Assembly: GCA_910588745.1 (NCBI GenBank)
Contig: CAJURK010000001.1
Location: forward strand, 1 to 64,000
Source of the DNA: an uncultured Dorea sp.
GTDB taxonomy: Bacteria > Bacillota > Clostridia > Lachnospirales > Lachnospiraceae
DNA length: 64,000 nt
Reading direction: 5' to 3'
The position numbers and the translations under genes were made by a program. The notes beneath the pieces were generated by a model. The model worked only from the letters and a program-made list of their open reading frames with translations, did no database searches and had not been told where the DNA came from. How positions within the stretch are numbered: position 1 is the stretch's first letter; the number at the start of each line of letters is the position of its first letter. Positions 56,093 to 64,000 of the stretch are shown here, piece after piece.

Positions 56093-56970
56093 GCGCCTTT
56101 CCCCCTTTCTGCCTGCATCAGGTACATATAGGCGTCCTCCACGCCTGCCTCGCACGGCTTTGCCGACGCAAAAGGCGGTTCCTCGGCAAGAAAACGAGCC
56201 ATCACATTGTTTCCCAAAGTAAGCATGCTGGTTACTATATGGTTCTTTTTCAAAAGCTCCAGTTCTTTTTTGCTGATTTCGGCGGAATACACCTTTCCCT
56301 CCGCCATATGGAGCAGTTCCGAAACCGTTCCATGGTAAATGATCTCTCCCTCGTCCAGCACCGCGATATGTTCACAGGTCGCTTCAATATCGCCCACAAT
56401 ATGGGTGGAAAGAATGACAATCCTCTCCTCGGCAATTTCGCACAGAAGATTGCGGAACCGAACCCGTTCCTCCGGATCTAATCCGGCGGTAGGCTCATCT
56501 ACGATCAACACCTTCGGGTTGTGCAGGATCGCCTGCGCGATGCCAAGCCTGCGCTTCATTCCTCCGGACAGCTCCTTTACTTTCTTTCTGCTGTCGTCCT
56601 GAAGGTTCACCCGCTGCAAAAGCTTTGGAATCCTCTGCTTTCGCTGGCTCTTCCTAAGTCCTGATAAAACTCCTAAGTAATCCATCGCCTCATAGACGGT
56701 CATATTCGGATACATGGAAAATTCCTGGGGCAGGTATCCTACGATTTTCCGGACGTTCCGGGCGTGTTCCACATTTCTCCCGCACACCGAAACGGCTCCC
56801 TCTGACTTGGGAAGCAGTGTGGCAAGCACCTTCATCAGGGTAGTCTTTCCGGCTCCGTTTCTTCCAAGAAGCCCGAACATTCCGGTTGTTATCGTAAGAT
56901 TCACATCCCTTAACGCCTGCTTCTTTCCATAATACTGGTTTAAGTTCTGTACCTTAATTGTCGCTGACAT
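56071..56970 (-). CDS. ABC transporter ATP-binding protein (ABC-2 exporter type)
   Basis: 299 residues. Walker A GLLGRNGAGKTTLM (about 33-46), Q-loop GYLPQEF, signature LSGGMKRRLG, Walker B VLIVDEPTAGLD, switch His in STHIVGD. A C-terminal 80-residue tail is typical of drug or bacitracin-type exporters (BcrA/NatA-like). Drives the two permeases encoded next. The substrate cannot be deduced. Confidence 0.9.
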   Translation of the reverse strand: MSATIKVQNLNQYYGKKQALRDVNLTITTGMFGLLGRNGAGKTTLMKVLATLLPKSEGAVSVCGRNVEHARNVRKIVGYLPQEFSMYPNMTVYEAMDYLGVLSGLRKSQRKQRIPKLLQRVNLQDDSRKKVKELSGGMKRRLGIAQAILHNPKVLIVDEPTAGLDPEERVRFRNLLCEIAEERIVILSTHIVGDIEATCEHIAVLDEGEIIYHGTVSELLHMAEGKVYSAEISKKELELLKKNHIVTSMLTLGNNVMARFLAEEPPFASAKPCEAGVEDAYMYLMQAERGKGACSDNYL

Positions 56971-57023
56971 GTAAAATCCCCTTCCTCTAAATACAGTGAA
57001 CAGTGATTCCCTGTACGAATTAA

Positions 57024-57059
57024 ATAGGAAACGGCATAAGCTTTTATGTCGTTTCCTAT
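57024..57059. repeat. 36-base imperfect palindrome between kinase and ABC genes
   Basis: ATAGGAAACG pairs with CGTTTCCTAT, with GCATAA/TTATGT continuing the arms around a small centre. It lies 60 bases after the kinase gene and about 55 before the ABC ATPase. No T-run follows, so it is less likely a terminator than an operator or RNA-processing site. It could be the response regulator's own site. Confidence 0.6.
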
Positions 57060-57120
57060 AGCATAGAATGAAAATCTCTATATTTTCCCTACAAAAGATT
57101 AAGAATCACGAAGGAATTTT

Positions 57121-58227
57121 CTAAATATTTACAGCCAGCCGGACACAAAAGGACGCTGTCGCAGCCGCTCCTCCCTGTATACTGTTCGCTACATCGAGTG
57201 TGCCGCCATGTTTCCCGCACAACTCCCGGCAGATATGCAGTCCGATTCCGAAATGTTCTTCTTCTATATCTGCGCTGTATTCTTTGTGATAGGGCTTTAC
57301 GGCCCATGCAAGCTGTTCTTCTGAAAAGCCCGGGCCGTCGTCTCTCACCACGGATATCAGCTCTTTCTCAGAGCTGTCATATTCCATCCATACCTCTATA
57401 CGGCTTCTGGCAAAACGGATCGCATTGGATAACAGATTTTCCAATACTTCCATTATAATACTGTCGTCGGCCTCAATCATTGCAGAAAGCTCCGCGGCAA
57501 ATCCCCGATATAGAATCCGAACCCCTCCCGTCTGATTCAGTGCGAATATGACTTCCTTTATACGCCCCTCTAAGCTGGCAAGGGTTATCTGGCGGCAGGA
57601 GAAAGGCACCTCTTCAATGCTGCGGATCCCTTTCATTGTAAAGCTGTAGTCCTCCAATCGCTTCAAATGCCCCGCCATAAGCTCCAGAATGTCCCGAAGC
57701 TTGTCCTCGCTCAGCTTTCCCTCCGGGATATATCTGGCGAGGAAATCGGTGTAGCCTCTCAGCACCGTCAGCGGCGTGCGCAGATCATGGGCAAACGCGG
57801 CGTTCAATTCCTTTTGTCTCTCAATCAGGCGCCACAGCTCTTCCTTATTCCGCTCCAGCTCCAGGCGCATGGCTTCCACTGAGTCGCATAAAGCCCCAAA
57901 TTCATCCCTGCTGTCATAGGAAACATGAAAATTAAGATTATTCTGCCGGATTTTGTCAACGCTCTCATTCAATATCGAAAGGGGCTTCTTGAGCCGCTTC
58001 TGGTAGAATACAAATATGGTAATGATAAATCCTGTAAATGCATAAATATACCCGCACCACTCGCCGATAAACGGAATTTTCTGATACCTGCAGAACGCCT
58101 GCGTCACATATGTCAGCACAGCCGCAAAAGGCGCCAGAAGCAGAATATACACAAGCATTGCCTTACGAAACGATAGATTTCTTACGCAATATAACAGCTT
58201 ATCCAATTTCTCATCTAACCAATCCAT
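57121..58227 (-). CDS. Sensor histidine kinase (two-TM, HAMP)
   Basis: 368 residues from the internal ATG (MDWLDEKLDKLL), GGGGAG upstream; it overlaps the regulator gene by 13 bases. Two membrane helices (about 23-75) with almost no outside loop, HAMP (about 76-125), HisKA with FAHDLRTPLTVLRGYTDFL (phospho-His), and HATPase with NLLSNAIRFA, DDGPGFSEEQ and GIGLHICREL. The short sensor loop suggests sensing within the membrane, as in kinases that respond to cell-wall antibiotics. Confidence 0.9.
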   Translation of the reverse strand: MDWLDEKLDKLLYCVRNLSFRKAMLVYILLLAPFAAVLTYVTQAFCRYQKIPFIGEWCGYIYAFTGFIITIFVFYQKRLKKPLSILNESVDKIRQNNLNFHVSYDSRDEFGALCDSVEAMRLELERNKEELWRLIERQKELNAAFAHDLRTPLTVLRGYTDFLARYIPEGKLSEDKLRDILELMAGHLKRLEDYSFTMKGIRSIEEVPFSCRQITLASLEGRIKEVIFALNQTGGVRILYRGFAAELSAMIEADDSIIMEVLENLLSNAIRFARSRIEVWMEYDSSEKELISVVRDDGPGFSEEQLAWAVKPYHKEYSADIEEEHFGIGLHICRELCGKHGGTLDVANSIQGGAAATASFCVRLAVNI

Positions 58228-58898
58228 TTGTAACCGACTCCCCATATCGTTTCTATATATGTCCGCTGTGTATGCCTGCCTATTTTACTCCGGATTCTCC
58301 GGATATGCTCCATAATAATGCCGCTGTCTGCATTGCCGTCATAGCCCCTTACCTTCTCGTATAGCTGATCCTTGCTGAATATCTGCCCCGGACTTAAAGA
58401 TAACTGTTCTACGATTCTAAATTCCGTTTTTGTAAAGGCAATGGGCGTATCATCGTAATAAACGCTCTTTTCTTCATAGCGGATTACGAGCCGGTCAAAA
58501 ATCTTTACCGCCGTATCCGTCCTGCGCCGGTTTTCCCGCCGCAAATGCGCCTCCACTCTTGCGCCAAGCTCATCGATACTAAATGGTTTCAAAATGTAAT
58601 CGTCCCCGCCCGTCATAAACCCCCGGATCCGGTCGGCTTCTTCAATCTTCGCCGTCAGAAAAAGGATCGGGCAGGAAACATGGGCGCGGATCCTCTCGCA
58701 CACCTCGAATCCATCCATCAGAGGCATTGCCACATCCAATAGAATCAAATCCGGCTCGCCGGAAAGCTTCGACAAAACCTCTATCCCGTCTTTTGCCTCC
58801 GTCACCAGATATCCCTGCAATTCAAAATAATCCTTTAAAAGCTGACGAATACCCGGTTCGTCATCGGCAATTAAGAGTTTTGCTTTTTTACCTGTCAT
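58215..58898 (-). CDS. OmpR/PhoB-family response regulator
   Basis: 227 residues. Receiver domain with the phosphoacceptor Asp in LILLDVAMPLMDGFEV (about residue 55), Thr in LFLTAK, Lys in YILKPFS; winged-helix DNA-binding domain at about 130-227 ending ETIWGVGYKW. Partner of the kinase downstream; the pair probably controls the ABC exporter. Confidence 0.93.
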   Translation of the reverse strand: MTGKKAKLLIADDEPGIRQLLKDYFELQGYLVTEAKDGIEVLSKLSGEPDLILLDVAMPLMDGFEVCERIRAHVSCPILFLTAKIEEADRIRGFMTGGDDYILKPFSIDELGARVEAHLRRENRRRTDTAVKIFDRLVIRYEEKSVYYDDTPIAFTKTEFRIVEQLSLSPGQIFSKDQLYEKVRGYDGNADSGIIMEHIRRIRSKIGRHTQRTYIETIWGVGYKWIG

Positions 58899-58981
58899 AT
58901 CAGTTCAACCTTTCCTAAAGTCCTGCGCTACTGTTTGATATTGGAAACCGGTTTTTCTATTTTGTCCTTTTTTGTATTTTA

Positions 58982-59161
58982 TTACCCGTTTTTAGCTTGA
59001 AGCAAAATTTCATATTGTTCTCTTGGGCGTACATCGGCGATTTGCGCCCCCTTGCATTTCACTTCCAATTGATAGAATTTATCTATGAGCAATTCTCCTG
59101 AATCATTTTTCTGATACCGAGTAATTCTCCCGCTTAAAACACTGGCATAAATTCCGCCCAT
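58982..59161 (-). CDS. Small hypothetical protein, 59 residues
   Basis: A frame of 59 codons starts MGGIYASVLSGRITRYQKND and ends with LLQAKNG before TAA. It lies 33 bases after the queA stop, in the same direction, and its composition is protein-like, with balanced charge and no stop-rich character. The ribosome site is weak (GAAAAAGA). No domain recognised. Its last codons lie about 80 bases upstream of the regulator gene. The rest of the 58899-59194 gap holds nothing obvious. Confidence 0.4.
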   Translation of the reverse strand: MGGIYASVLSGRITRYQKNDSGELLIDKFYQLEVKCKGAQIADVRPREQYEILLQAKNG

Positions 59162-59194
59162 TCTTTTTCAGTTTACAAAAGTAAGATTTCGGTG

Positions 59195-60220
59195 TTAAAT
59201 CACAAGCATCGCGTCCCCAAAGGAGAAGAAACGGTATCTTTCCCGAATCGCCGCTTCATACGCCGCCAGTGTCTGTTCTCTCCCCGCCAGGGCGGACACC
59301 AGCATAATCAAAGTTGATTCCGGCAGATGGAAATTTGTAATCAGGCCGTCGAGGATTCGGAACCGGTATCCCGGATAAATGAAGATATCCGTCCATCCGC
59401 TGCAAGCTCGAAGCCTCCCTTTTTCATCCGCCGCAGATTCTACGGTTCTACAACTCGTCGTTCCCACGCAGATAACCCGATTTCCCTTATCCTTTGCCCG
59501 GTTAATCTTCTCTGCCGCCGCCTCGTCAATCTGATAGAATTCCGAATGCATATGATGCTCTAAAATATTCTCCGTCTTCACAGGACGGAAGGTTCCAAGT
59601 CCCACATGGAGGGTCACTTTTGCGATATCCACGCCCTTTTTCTCAATTTGTTCCAGAAGCTTTGGCGTAAAATGAAGACCTGCCGTCGGCGCGGCTGCAG
59701 AACCGGTATGCCTCGCATACACTGTCTGATAGCGGTTTTTATCCTCCAATTGGTGGGTAATATAAGGCGGCAGCGGCATCTGCCCCAGCCGGTCTAGGAT
59801 TTCCTCAAATATACCCTCGTATTCAAAACGGATCCGGCGGTTTCCCTCATCCACAATATCAATGATTTCACCTGTCAGAAGCCCCTCCCCAAAACGGATT
59901 CTGGTTCCGGGCCTTGCTTTTCTTCCGGGTTTTACCAGGGTTTCCCACACATTTCCTTCGCCGCGCTTTAGGAGAAGGACTTCAATCTTTCCTCCGGTAT
60001 CCTCCTTAGCCCCGATCAGCCTCGCAGGAATTACTTTGGTATCATTTAGAACCAGGCAGTCGCCTGGTTCTAAATAATCTGCTATTTCTTTGAAACTGCG
60101 GTGGAACACTTCTCCCGTCTCTTTATCCAGCACCAGAAGCTTAGAGGCAGAACGATCCTCAAGGGGATCCTGCGCAATCAGTTCTTCCGGTAATTCAAAA
60201 TAAAAATCCTGACGTTTCAT
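59195..60220 (-). CDS. queA: S-adenosylmethionine:tRNA ribosyltransferase-isomerase
   Basis: 341 residues from the ATG of MKRQDFYFELPEELIAQ, with GGAGAG upstream and 13 bases after pheT. DCLVLNDTKVIPARL, GSAAAPTAGLHFT and LGTFRPVKTENILEHHMHSE are diagnostic. Adds the epoxycyclopentane precursor of queuosine to tRNA. Co-transcribed with pheST. Confidence 0.95.
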   Translation of the reverse strand: MKRQDFYFELPEELIAQDPLEDRSASKLLVLDKETGEVFHRSFKEIADYLEPGDCLVLNDTKVIPARLIGAKEDTGGKIEVLLLKRGEGNVWETLVKPGRKARPGTRIRFGEGLLTGEIIDIVDEGNRRIRFEYEGIFEEILDRLGQMPLPPYITHQLEDKNRYQTVYARHTGSAAAPTAGLHFTPKLLEQIEKKGVDIAKVTLHVGLGTFRPVKTENILEHHMHSEFYQIDEAAAEKINRAKDKGNRVICVGTTSCRTVESAADEKGRLRACSGWTDIFIYPGYRFRILDGLITNFHLPESTLIMLVSALAGREQTLAAYEAAIRERYRFFSFGDAMLVI

Positions 60221-60233
60221 ATTCTCTCCTGTC

Positions 60234-62654
60234 CTATTTACGAAGTTCAATTCCCATCTCTTCCAACGCTTTCAGAATCTTCTCCATGGCTTTGGAAACA
60301 TCTGCTTCCTCCAGCGTCTTATCCTTGGCACGGAATACAATCGAATAGGCCACCGACTTGTAACCCTTCTTAATCTGGCTGCCCTCGTACAAATCAAACA
60401 GTCCATAGCTCTCTAAGTAAGGGCCGCCGCGCTTTGCGATCACTTCCTCGATCTTGCCTACCAGAATATCTTTCGGAACAACCATACTGATATCCCTGTT
60501 TACCGCCGGGAATTTCGCAATCCCTTCGTATTTCCTGTCAAAGGTCGCCCGCTCCACAATCTCCGGCATATCAATCACCGCCACGTAAGCCTTTTCTCCG
60601 ATTCCATAGGAATCCGCCGCATCCGGATGAACTTCTCCCAAATAACCCACGACTGCGCCGTCGTAAATGATATTGGCCTGTCTTCCCGGATGGAGATACG
60701 GTTTGCCCGCATTCGGATCATAGTTCGTTTTCCTCCTAAGTCCCGCCTTATCAAAGAATTCCTCCACAACGCCTTTCATCGTGAAAAAATCTCCGTCGCC
60801 GTACATCCCTAAAGTAAACTGCATCCGTTCCTCGGGAAGTTCGGTAAGCGGCAGCGCCTTTGGCAGATAAATATTGCCCAGCTCATACAGCCTTACATTC
60901 TTATTTCTCCGATTGTAATTGGTTGCCAGGGACGTCAGCATCCCGTTTAAGGAAGTAGTCCGCATAATGCTGTAGTCTTCCCCCAGCGGATTCATAATAT
61001 CCACCGTCCGGCGAAGTTCGGAATCCCCAGGAATCATCAGTTTATCAAATACTTTCGGACTCTCAAAAGAGTAACTCATTCCCTGGCTGAATCCACAGAA
61101 CTCTGCAATATTTCTTGCAACCTCTTCAATCCTAAGCTTATAGGAAAGTTTCCCTGTGGTCGCCTCTCCTTTCGGCAGAGTCGTAGGAATATTGTCATAC
61201 CCGTAAAATCTGGCAACTTCCTCCGCAACGTCTGCCAGACGCAGAATATCCTGACGGAAAGTCGGCGCAACCACTTCGTTCTTTTCCGCATCATATTCAA
61301 GCTCTACCATATTCAGGTAACCGAGCATCTCTTCTTTGGAAATATCCGTTCCTAACAGCGCATTGATTTGATCCGCGTCAAAGGGAACGCGCGCCGGCTG
61401 TCTCTTCTTTGCATACACGTCTACCATTCCGCCTACTACTTCTCCCGCGCCCATTTCCTCTACAAGCTGACAGGCTCTGTCGATAGCCGCCTGGGCATTT
61501 TCCGGGTCAAGACCTTTCTCGAATTTGCCCGACGCATCGGTACGGAGACCAACTTTCTTTGCGGATTTGCGGATATTCGTCCCGTCGAAGCATGCGGCCT
61601 CGAACAGCATGGTCGTTACCTCGTCTGTAATCATGGAATTCTCCCCGCCCATGATGCCGGCAATCCCTACCGCCTTTTCTCCGTCGCAGATCATCAGCAC
61701 AGAATCATCGACTTCTCGCTCCTGGCCGTCTAACGTTACAAATTTCTCACCGTTTTCCGCCCGGCGGACAATAATTTCATTTCCCGCAATATGCTTCAAA
61801 TCATAGGCATGCATCGGCTGGCCGTACTCTTCCATAACATAATTGGTAATATCAACCAGATTGTTGATCGGCCGGATTCCTACCGACGCAAGCCTTCTCT
61901 GCATCCATTCCGGCGAAGGCCCAAGCTTGATATTCTTTACCACCCTTGCGGTATATCTTGGGCAAAGTTTCGCATCCTTTACCGTAACCTTAATATAGTC
62001 GTTCACGTCCTCTTCATTTCCCGTAGGCGTTACCACCGGCGGTTTGAATTCTTTGCGGAAGGTTGCCGCAGCTTCCCTTGCAATTCCCACCACGCTGTAA
62101 CAGTCTACCCGGTTGGAGGTTACCTCATACTCAAACACAACGTCGTCTAGTCCCAGCGCCTTTACCGCGCTGCTTCCCACTTCTACCTCTTTTTTGAAAA
62201 TGTAAATACCGGACTCCGGAGCTTCCGGGTACATATCCCTGTTCGAGCCGAGTTCCTCAATGGAACACATCATCCCGGCGCTGGGTATGCCCCGCAGTTT
62301 CCCTTTCTTAATCTTAATTCCGCCGGCCACACGCTGTCCCGGCTCGTGGCCTCCTGCCACCCGGCCGCCTTCAAGCACCACCGGAATCTTATCGCCCTCT
62401 TTCACATTAGGCGCGCCGGTAACGATCTGGATGGTTTCCGTTCCCACATTTACCTGGCATACGATCAGCTTATCGGCATCTGGATGCTTCTCAATCTTCT
62501 CGATCTGCCCTACTACAATCTTTTCCAAATCGGCATCCAGCTTCGTAAACCCTTCCACCTTCGTGCCGGACAGCGTCATAGCGTCGGTATACTCCTGCGC
62601 TGTCGCGTCCAAGTCCGGCACATATGCTTTTATCCATGATAATGAAGTATTCAT
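60234..62654 (-). CDS. pheT: Phenylalanyl-tRNA synthetase beta subunit
   Basis: 806 residues, the usual length. N-terminal tRNA-binding EMAP-like domain (VVGQIEKIEKHPDADKL, about 45), B3/4 domain with the editing site, B5 (about 400-475), catalytic-like core with GYDNIPTTLP, and the C-terminal ferredoxin-fold anticodon-binding domain (about 710-806). Works with PheS. Confidence 0.96.
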   Translation of the reverse strand: MNTSLSWIKAYVPDLDATAQEYTDAMTLSGTKVEGFTKLDADLEKIVVGQIEKIEKHPDADKLIVCQVNVGTETIQIVTGAPNVKEGDKIPVVLEGGRVAGGHEPGQRVAGGIKIKKGKLRGIPSAGMMCSIEELGSNRDMYPEAPESGIYIFKKEVEVGSSAVKALGLDDVVFEYEVTSNRVDCYSVVGIAREAAATFRKEFKPPVVTPTGNEEDVNDYIKVTVKDAKLCPRYTARVVKNIKLGPSPEWMQRRLASVGIRPINNLVDITNYVMEEYGQPMHAYDLKHIAGNEIIVRRAENGEKFVTLDGQEREVDDSVLMICDGEKAVGIAGIMGGENSMITDEVTTMLFEAACFDGTNIRKSAKKVGLRTDASGKFEKGLDPENAQAAIDRACQLVEEMGAGEVVGGMVDVYAKKRQPARVPFDADQINALLGTDISKEEMLGYLNMVELEYDAEKNEVVAPTFRQDILRLADVAEEVARFYGYDNIPTTLPKGEATTGKLSYKLRIEEVARNIAEFCGFSQGMSYSFESPKVFDKLMIPGDSELRRTVDIMNPLGEDYSIMRTTSLNGMLTSLATNYNRRNKNVRLYELGNIYLPKALPLTELPEERMQFTLGMYGDGDFFTMKGVVEEFFDKAGLRRKTNYDPNAGKPYLHPGRQANIIYDGAVVGYLGEVHPDAADSYGIGEKAYVAVIDMPEIVERATFDRKYEGIAKFPAVNRDISMVVPKDILVGKIEEVIAKRGGPYLESYGLFDLYEGSQIKKGYKSVAYSIVFRAKDKTLEEADVSKAMEKILKALEEMGIELRK

Positions 62655-62724
62655 TCTCTCTTCTCCTCTCTTCTATTACCGCTATTTTCTTCGCGCTTCC
62701 CTCTTTTCACTCTTTCTATCGCTC

Positions 62725-62833
62725 CAGAATCCTGCTGCTTTGCTTCAGCCGTATCCCTCCGGGATACTCTCCGATTCTGTCGCGCCGCTCGCCGGCAGAA
62801 GTAAATACTCACTTCGTTCGTGCTTCCTTCTGC
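62725..62833. other. Tandem hairpins in the pheS-pheT gap
   Basis: Within the 189-base gap: CAGAATC/GATTCTG (62725-62731/62773-62779) enclosing GTATCCC/GGGATAC (62751-62757/62761-62767, loop TCC), and GCAGAAG/CTTCTGC (62795-62801/62827-62833). No T-run on the minus strand, so processing, stability or an intergenic repeat is likelier than termination. Confidence 0.5.
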
Positions 62834-62843
62834 TTTTCGCTCG

Positions 62844-63863
62844 CTAGAACTGTTTCAGGAAACGGATGTCGTTCTCATAGAGCAGCCGCATATCATCTAT
62901 TTCATATTTCAGAAGCGCTATACGCTCTAAGCCCACGCCAAATGCAAATCCGGTGTATTCTTCCGGGTCAATGCCGCACATTTCCAGTACGTGGGGATGT
63001 ACCATCCCGCAGCCTAAGATTTCTATCCAACCGGAACCCTTACAGAAGCGGCAGCCCTTGCCTTTGCACTTAAAGCAGCTTACGTCTACCTCCGCGCTTG
63101 GCTCTGTGAAAGGGAAATGATGGGGACGGAATTTGGTCTTTGTATCCTCTCCGAACAATTCCTTTGCAAATACTTCCAGCGTTCCTTTCAAATCCGCGAA
63201 GGATATATTCTTATCAATGACCAGTCCTTCTATCTGGTGGAAGGATGGAGAATGCGTAGCGTCCACCTCGTCGGAACGGAATACGCGTCCGGGCGCGATC
63301 ATACGGATCGGCAGCTTTCCCTGCTCCATTACCCGGGCCTGAACCGGCGACGTCTGTGTTCTTAATACAATATCCTTGTTAATATAGAAGGTGTCCTGTT
63401 CATCCTTTGCCGGATGATCCGCCGGGATATTCAGCTTTTCAAAATTATACAGGTCGTATTCTACTTCCGGGCCTTCCACCACCTCGTATCCCATACCGAT
63501 AAAAATGCGCTCCACTTCTTCTAACGCAATTGTATTCGGATGACTGTGTCCTACCATATTCTTTTTCGCAGGCAGCGTGACGTCAATCACTTCGCTCTTC
63601 ATCTTCTCTTCCCTGAGCGCCCGCTCCATCTTCTTTTTACTGTCCTCTAAGACCTTTTCGATGGCCGCGCGGGTGTCATTCACCATCTGTCCCACTTTTG
63701 GGCGCTCCTGTGGCGCGACCTCTTTCATACTCTTTAATACTGCCGTCAGTTCCCCCTTCTTGCCAAGGAACTTCACGCGAACGTCGTTCAATTTCTCCGG
63801 CACATCGGCAGCCGAAATTGCCTGCAGCGCTTCTTCCCGGATATGATCTAATCTTTCTTTCAT
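62844..63863 (-). CDS. pheS: Phenylalanyl-tRNA synthetase alpha subunit
   Basis: 339 residues from the ATG of MKERLDHIREEALQ, with AAAGGAG upstream; the ORF start at 63896 lies in the leader terminator. N-terminal coiled coil (1-85), then the class II core with VEGPEVEYDLYNFEKLNIP, FRSDEVDATHSPSFHQIEG and GCGMVHPHVLEMCG. A CxxC-type pair (CFKCKGKGCRFCKGSG) forms a zinc-knuckle insert seen in many Firmicutes. Confidence 0.96.
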   Translation of the reverse strand: MKERLDHIREEALQAISAADVPEKLNDVRVKFLGKKGELTAVLKSMKEVAPQERPKVGQMVNDTRAAIEKVLEDSKKKMERALREEKMKSEVIDVTLPAKKNMVGHSHPNTIALEEVERIFIGMGYEVVEGPEVEYDLYNFEKLNIPADHPAKDEQDTFYINKDIVLRTQTSPVQARVMEQGKLPIRMIAPGRVFRSDEVDATHSPSFHQIEGLVIDKNISFADLKGTLEVFAKELFGEDTKTKFRPHHFPFTEPSAEVDVSCFKCKGKGCRFCKGSGWIEILGCGMVHPHVLEMCGIDPEEYTGFAFGVGLERIALLKYEIDDMRLLYENDIRFLKQF

Positions 63864-63883
63864 TCTCTTCTCCTTTCTAAAAA

Positions 63884-64000
63884 CAAAAAACCCCATCCCG
63901 AAAAGGGACGAGGCATATCTCGCGGTACCACCCTAATTCCTGTCTCCCGACAGGCGCTTAGCTCCGTGTAACGTACGGCTACGGCGCGCTCTACTATCTC
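63884..64000 (-). promoter_or_regulatory. T-box riboswitch leader of pheST (3' part)
   Basis: On the minus strand AGGGTGGTACCGCG (63921-63934) is the T-box that pairs with the uncharged tRNA end. It is followed by the intrinsic terminator CCTCGTCCC...GGGATGGGG (63891-63913) and a T-tract (63884-63890). Uncharged tRNA-Phe should favour readthrough. Stem I with the specifier codon lies beyond the window, so the tRNA identity comes from the downstream genes. Confidence 0.93.

Noticed and set aside
57024..57059. Palindrome as an intrinsic terminator of the kinase gene
   Set aside because: No T-run follows on either strand close to the stem, and the exporter genes follow in the same direction.

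Overview
The window reads as chromosomal DNA of a Gram-positive Clostridia, most likely a Lachnospiraceae relative. The evidence is a pheST operon behind a T-box leader, a CIRCE-like operator at clpB, an LCP (LytR-CpsA-Psr) protein, AGGAGG-type ribosome sites and TTGACA/TATAAT promoters. The family assignment is inference. Nearly every gene is on the minus strand, so transcription runs from high to low coordinates.

The right part (49.3-64 kb) is ordinary core genome: T-box leader, pheS, pheT, queA, a small ORF, a response regulator and histidine kinase followed by an ABC exporter (ATPase plus two permeases), a beta-carbonic anhydrase, clpB and dinB.

The rest (0.9-49 kb) is one very large surface-polysaccharide locus of about 40 minus-strand genes, with a candidate promoter at 49062-49090. 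Its promoter-proximal end (42-49 kb, visibly richer in GC) holds the conserved machinery: LCP ligase, a membrane-bound sugar dehydratase of the PglF/WbpM type, an aminotransferase, the initiating phosphoglycosyltransferase and a glycosyltransferase. From about 42 kb down to 0.9 kb the DNA is AT-rich and looks like exchangeable cargo: six more glycosyltransferases, a Wzy-type polymerase, two Wzx-type flippases, and precursor genes.

The precursors point to an unusual glycan. There is a near-complete CMP-legionaminic-type nonulosonic acid pathway: a CBS-linked sugar-phosphate nucleotidyltransferase, a 4,6-dehydratase, a LegC-type aminotransferase, a NeuD/LegH acetyltransferase, NeuC/LegG, NeuB/LegI and NeuA/LegF. 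A WecE-type aminotransferase indicates 4-amino-4,6-dideoxygalactose. An acyl-carrier module (ACP, FkbH-like HAD protein, MaoC hydratase, ketoreductase, GNAT-like protein) probably makes an unusual acyl substituent. Two ATP-grasp ligases and an asparagine-synthase-like protein could add amino-acyl or amide groups. A protein carrying the bacterial sialyltransferase motifs (D/E-D/E-G and HP) is the candidate nonulosonate transferase. Four diverged paralogues of a large multi-spanning membrane protein are spread through the locus; with a GtrB/ArnC-like enzyme making a polyprenyl-phosphate sugar, they look like lipid-dependent transferases of the GT-C kind that act outside the cell.

Several signs suggest the locus varies. 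There are G8 tracts inside two genes and a G7 in a third, a deacetylase broken at a six-base homopolymer, and a TCTG tetranucleotide array immediately downstream of a near-consensus promoter and upstream of an attenuator-like hairpin at the left edge. Related inverted repeats built on GTAACAGTTCAGCC lie at 532-563 and 49120-49264, just outside the two ends of the locus.
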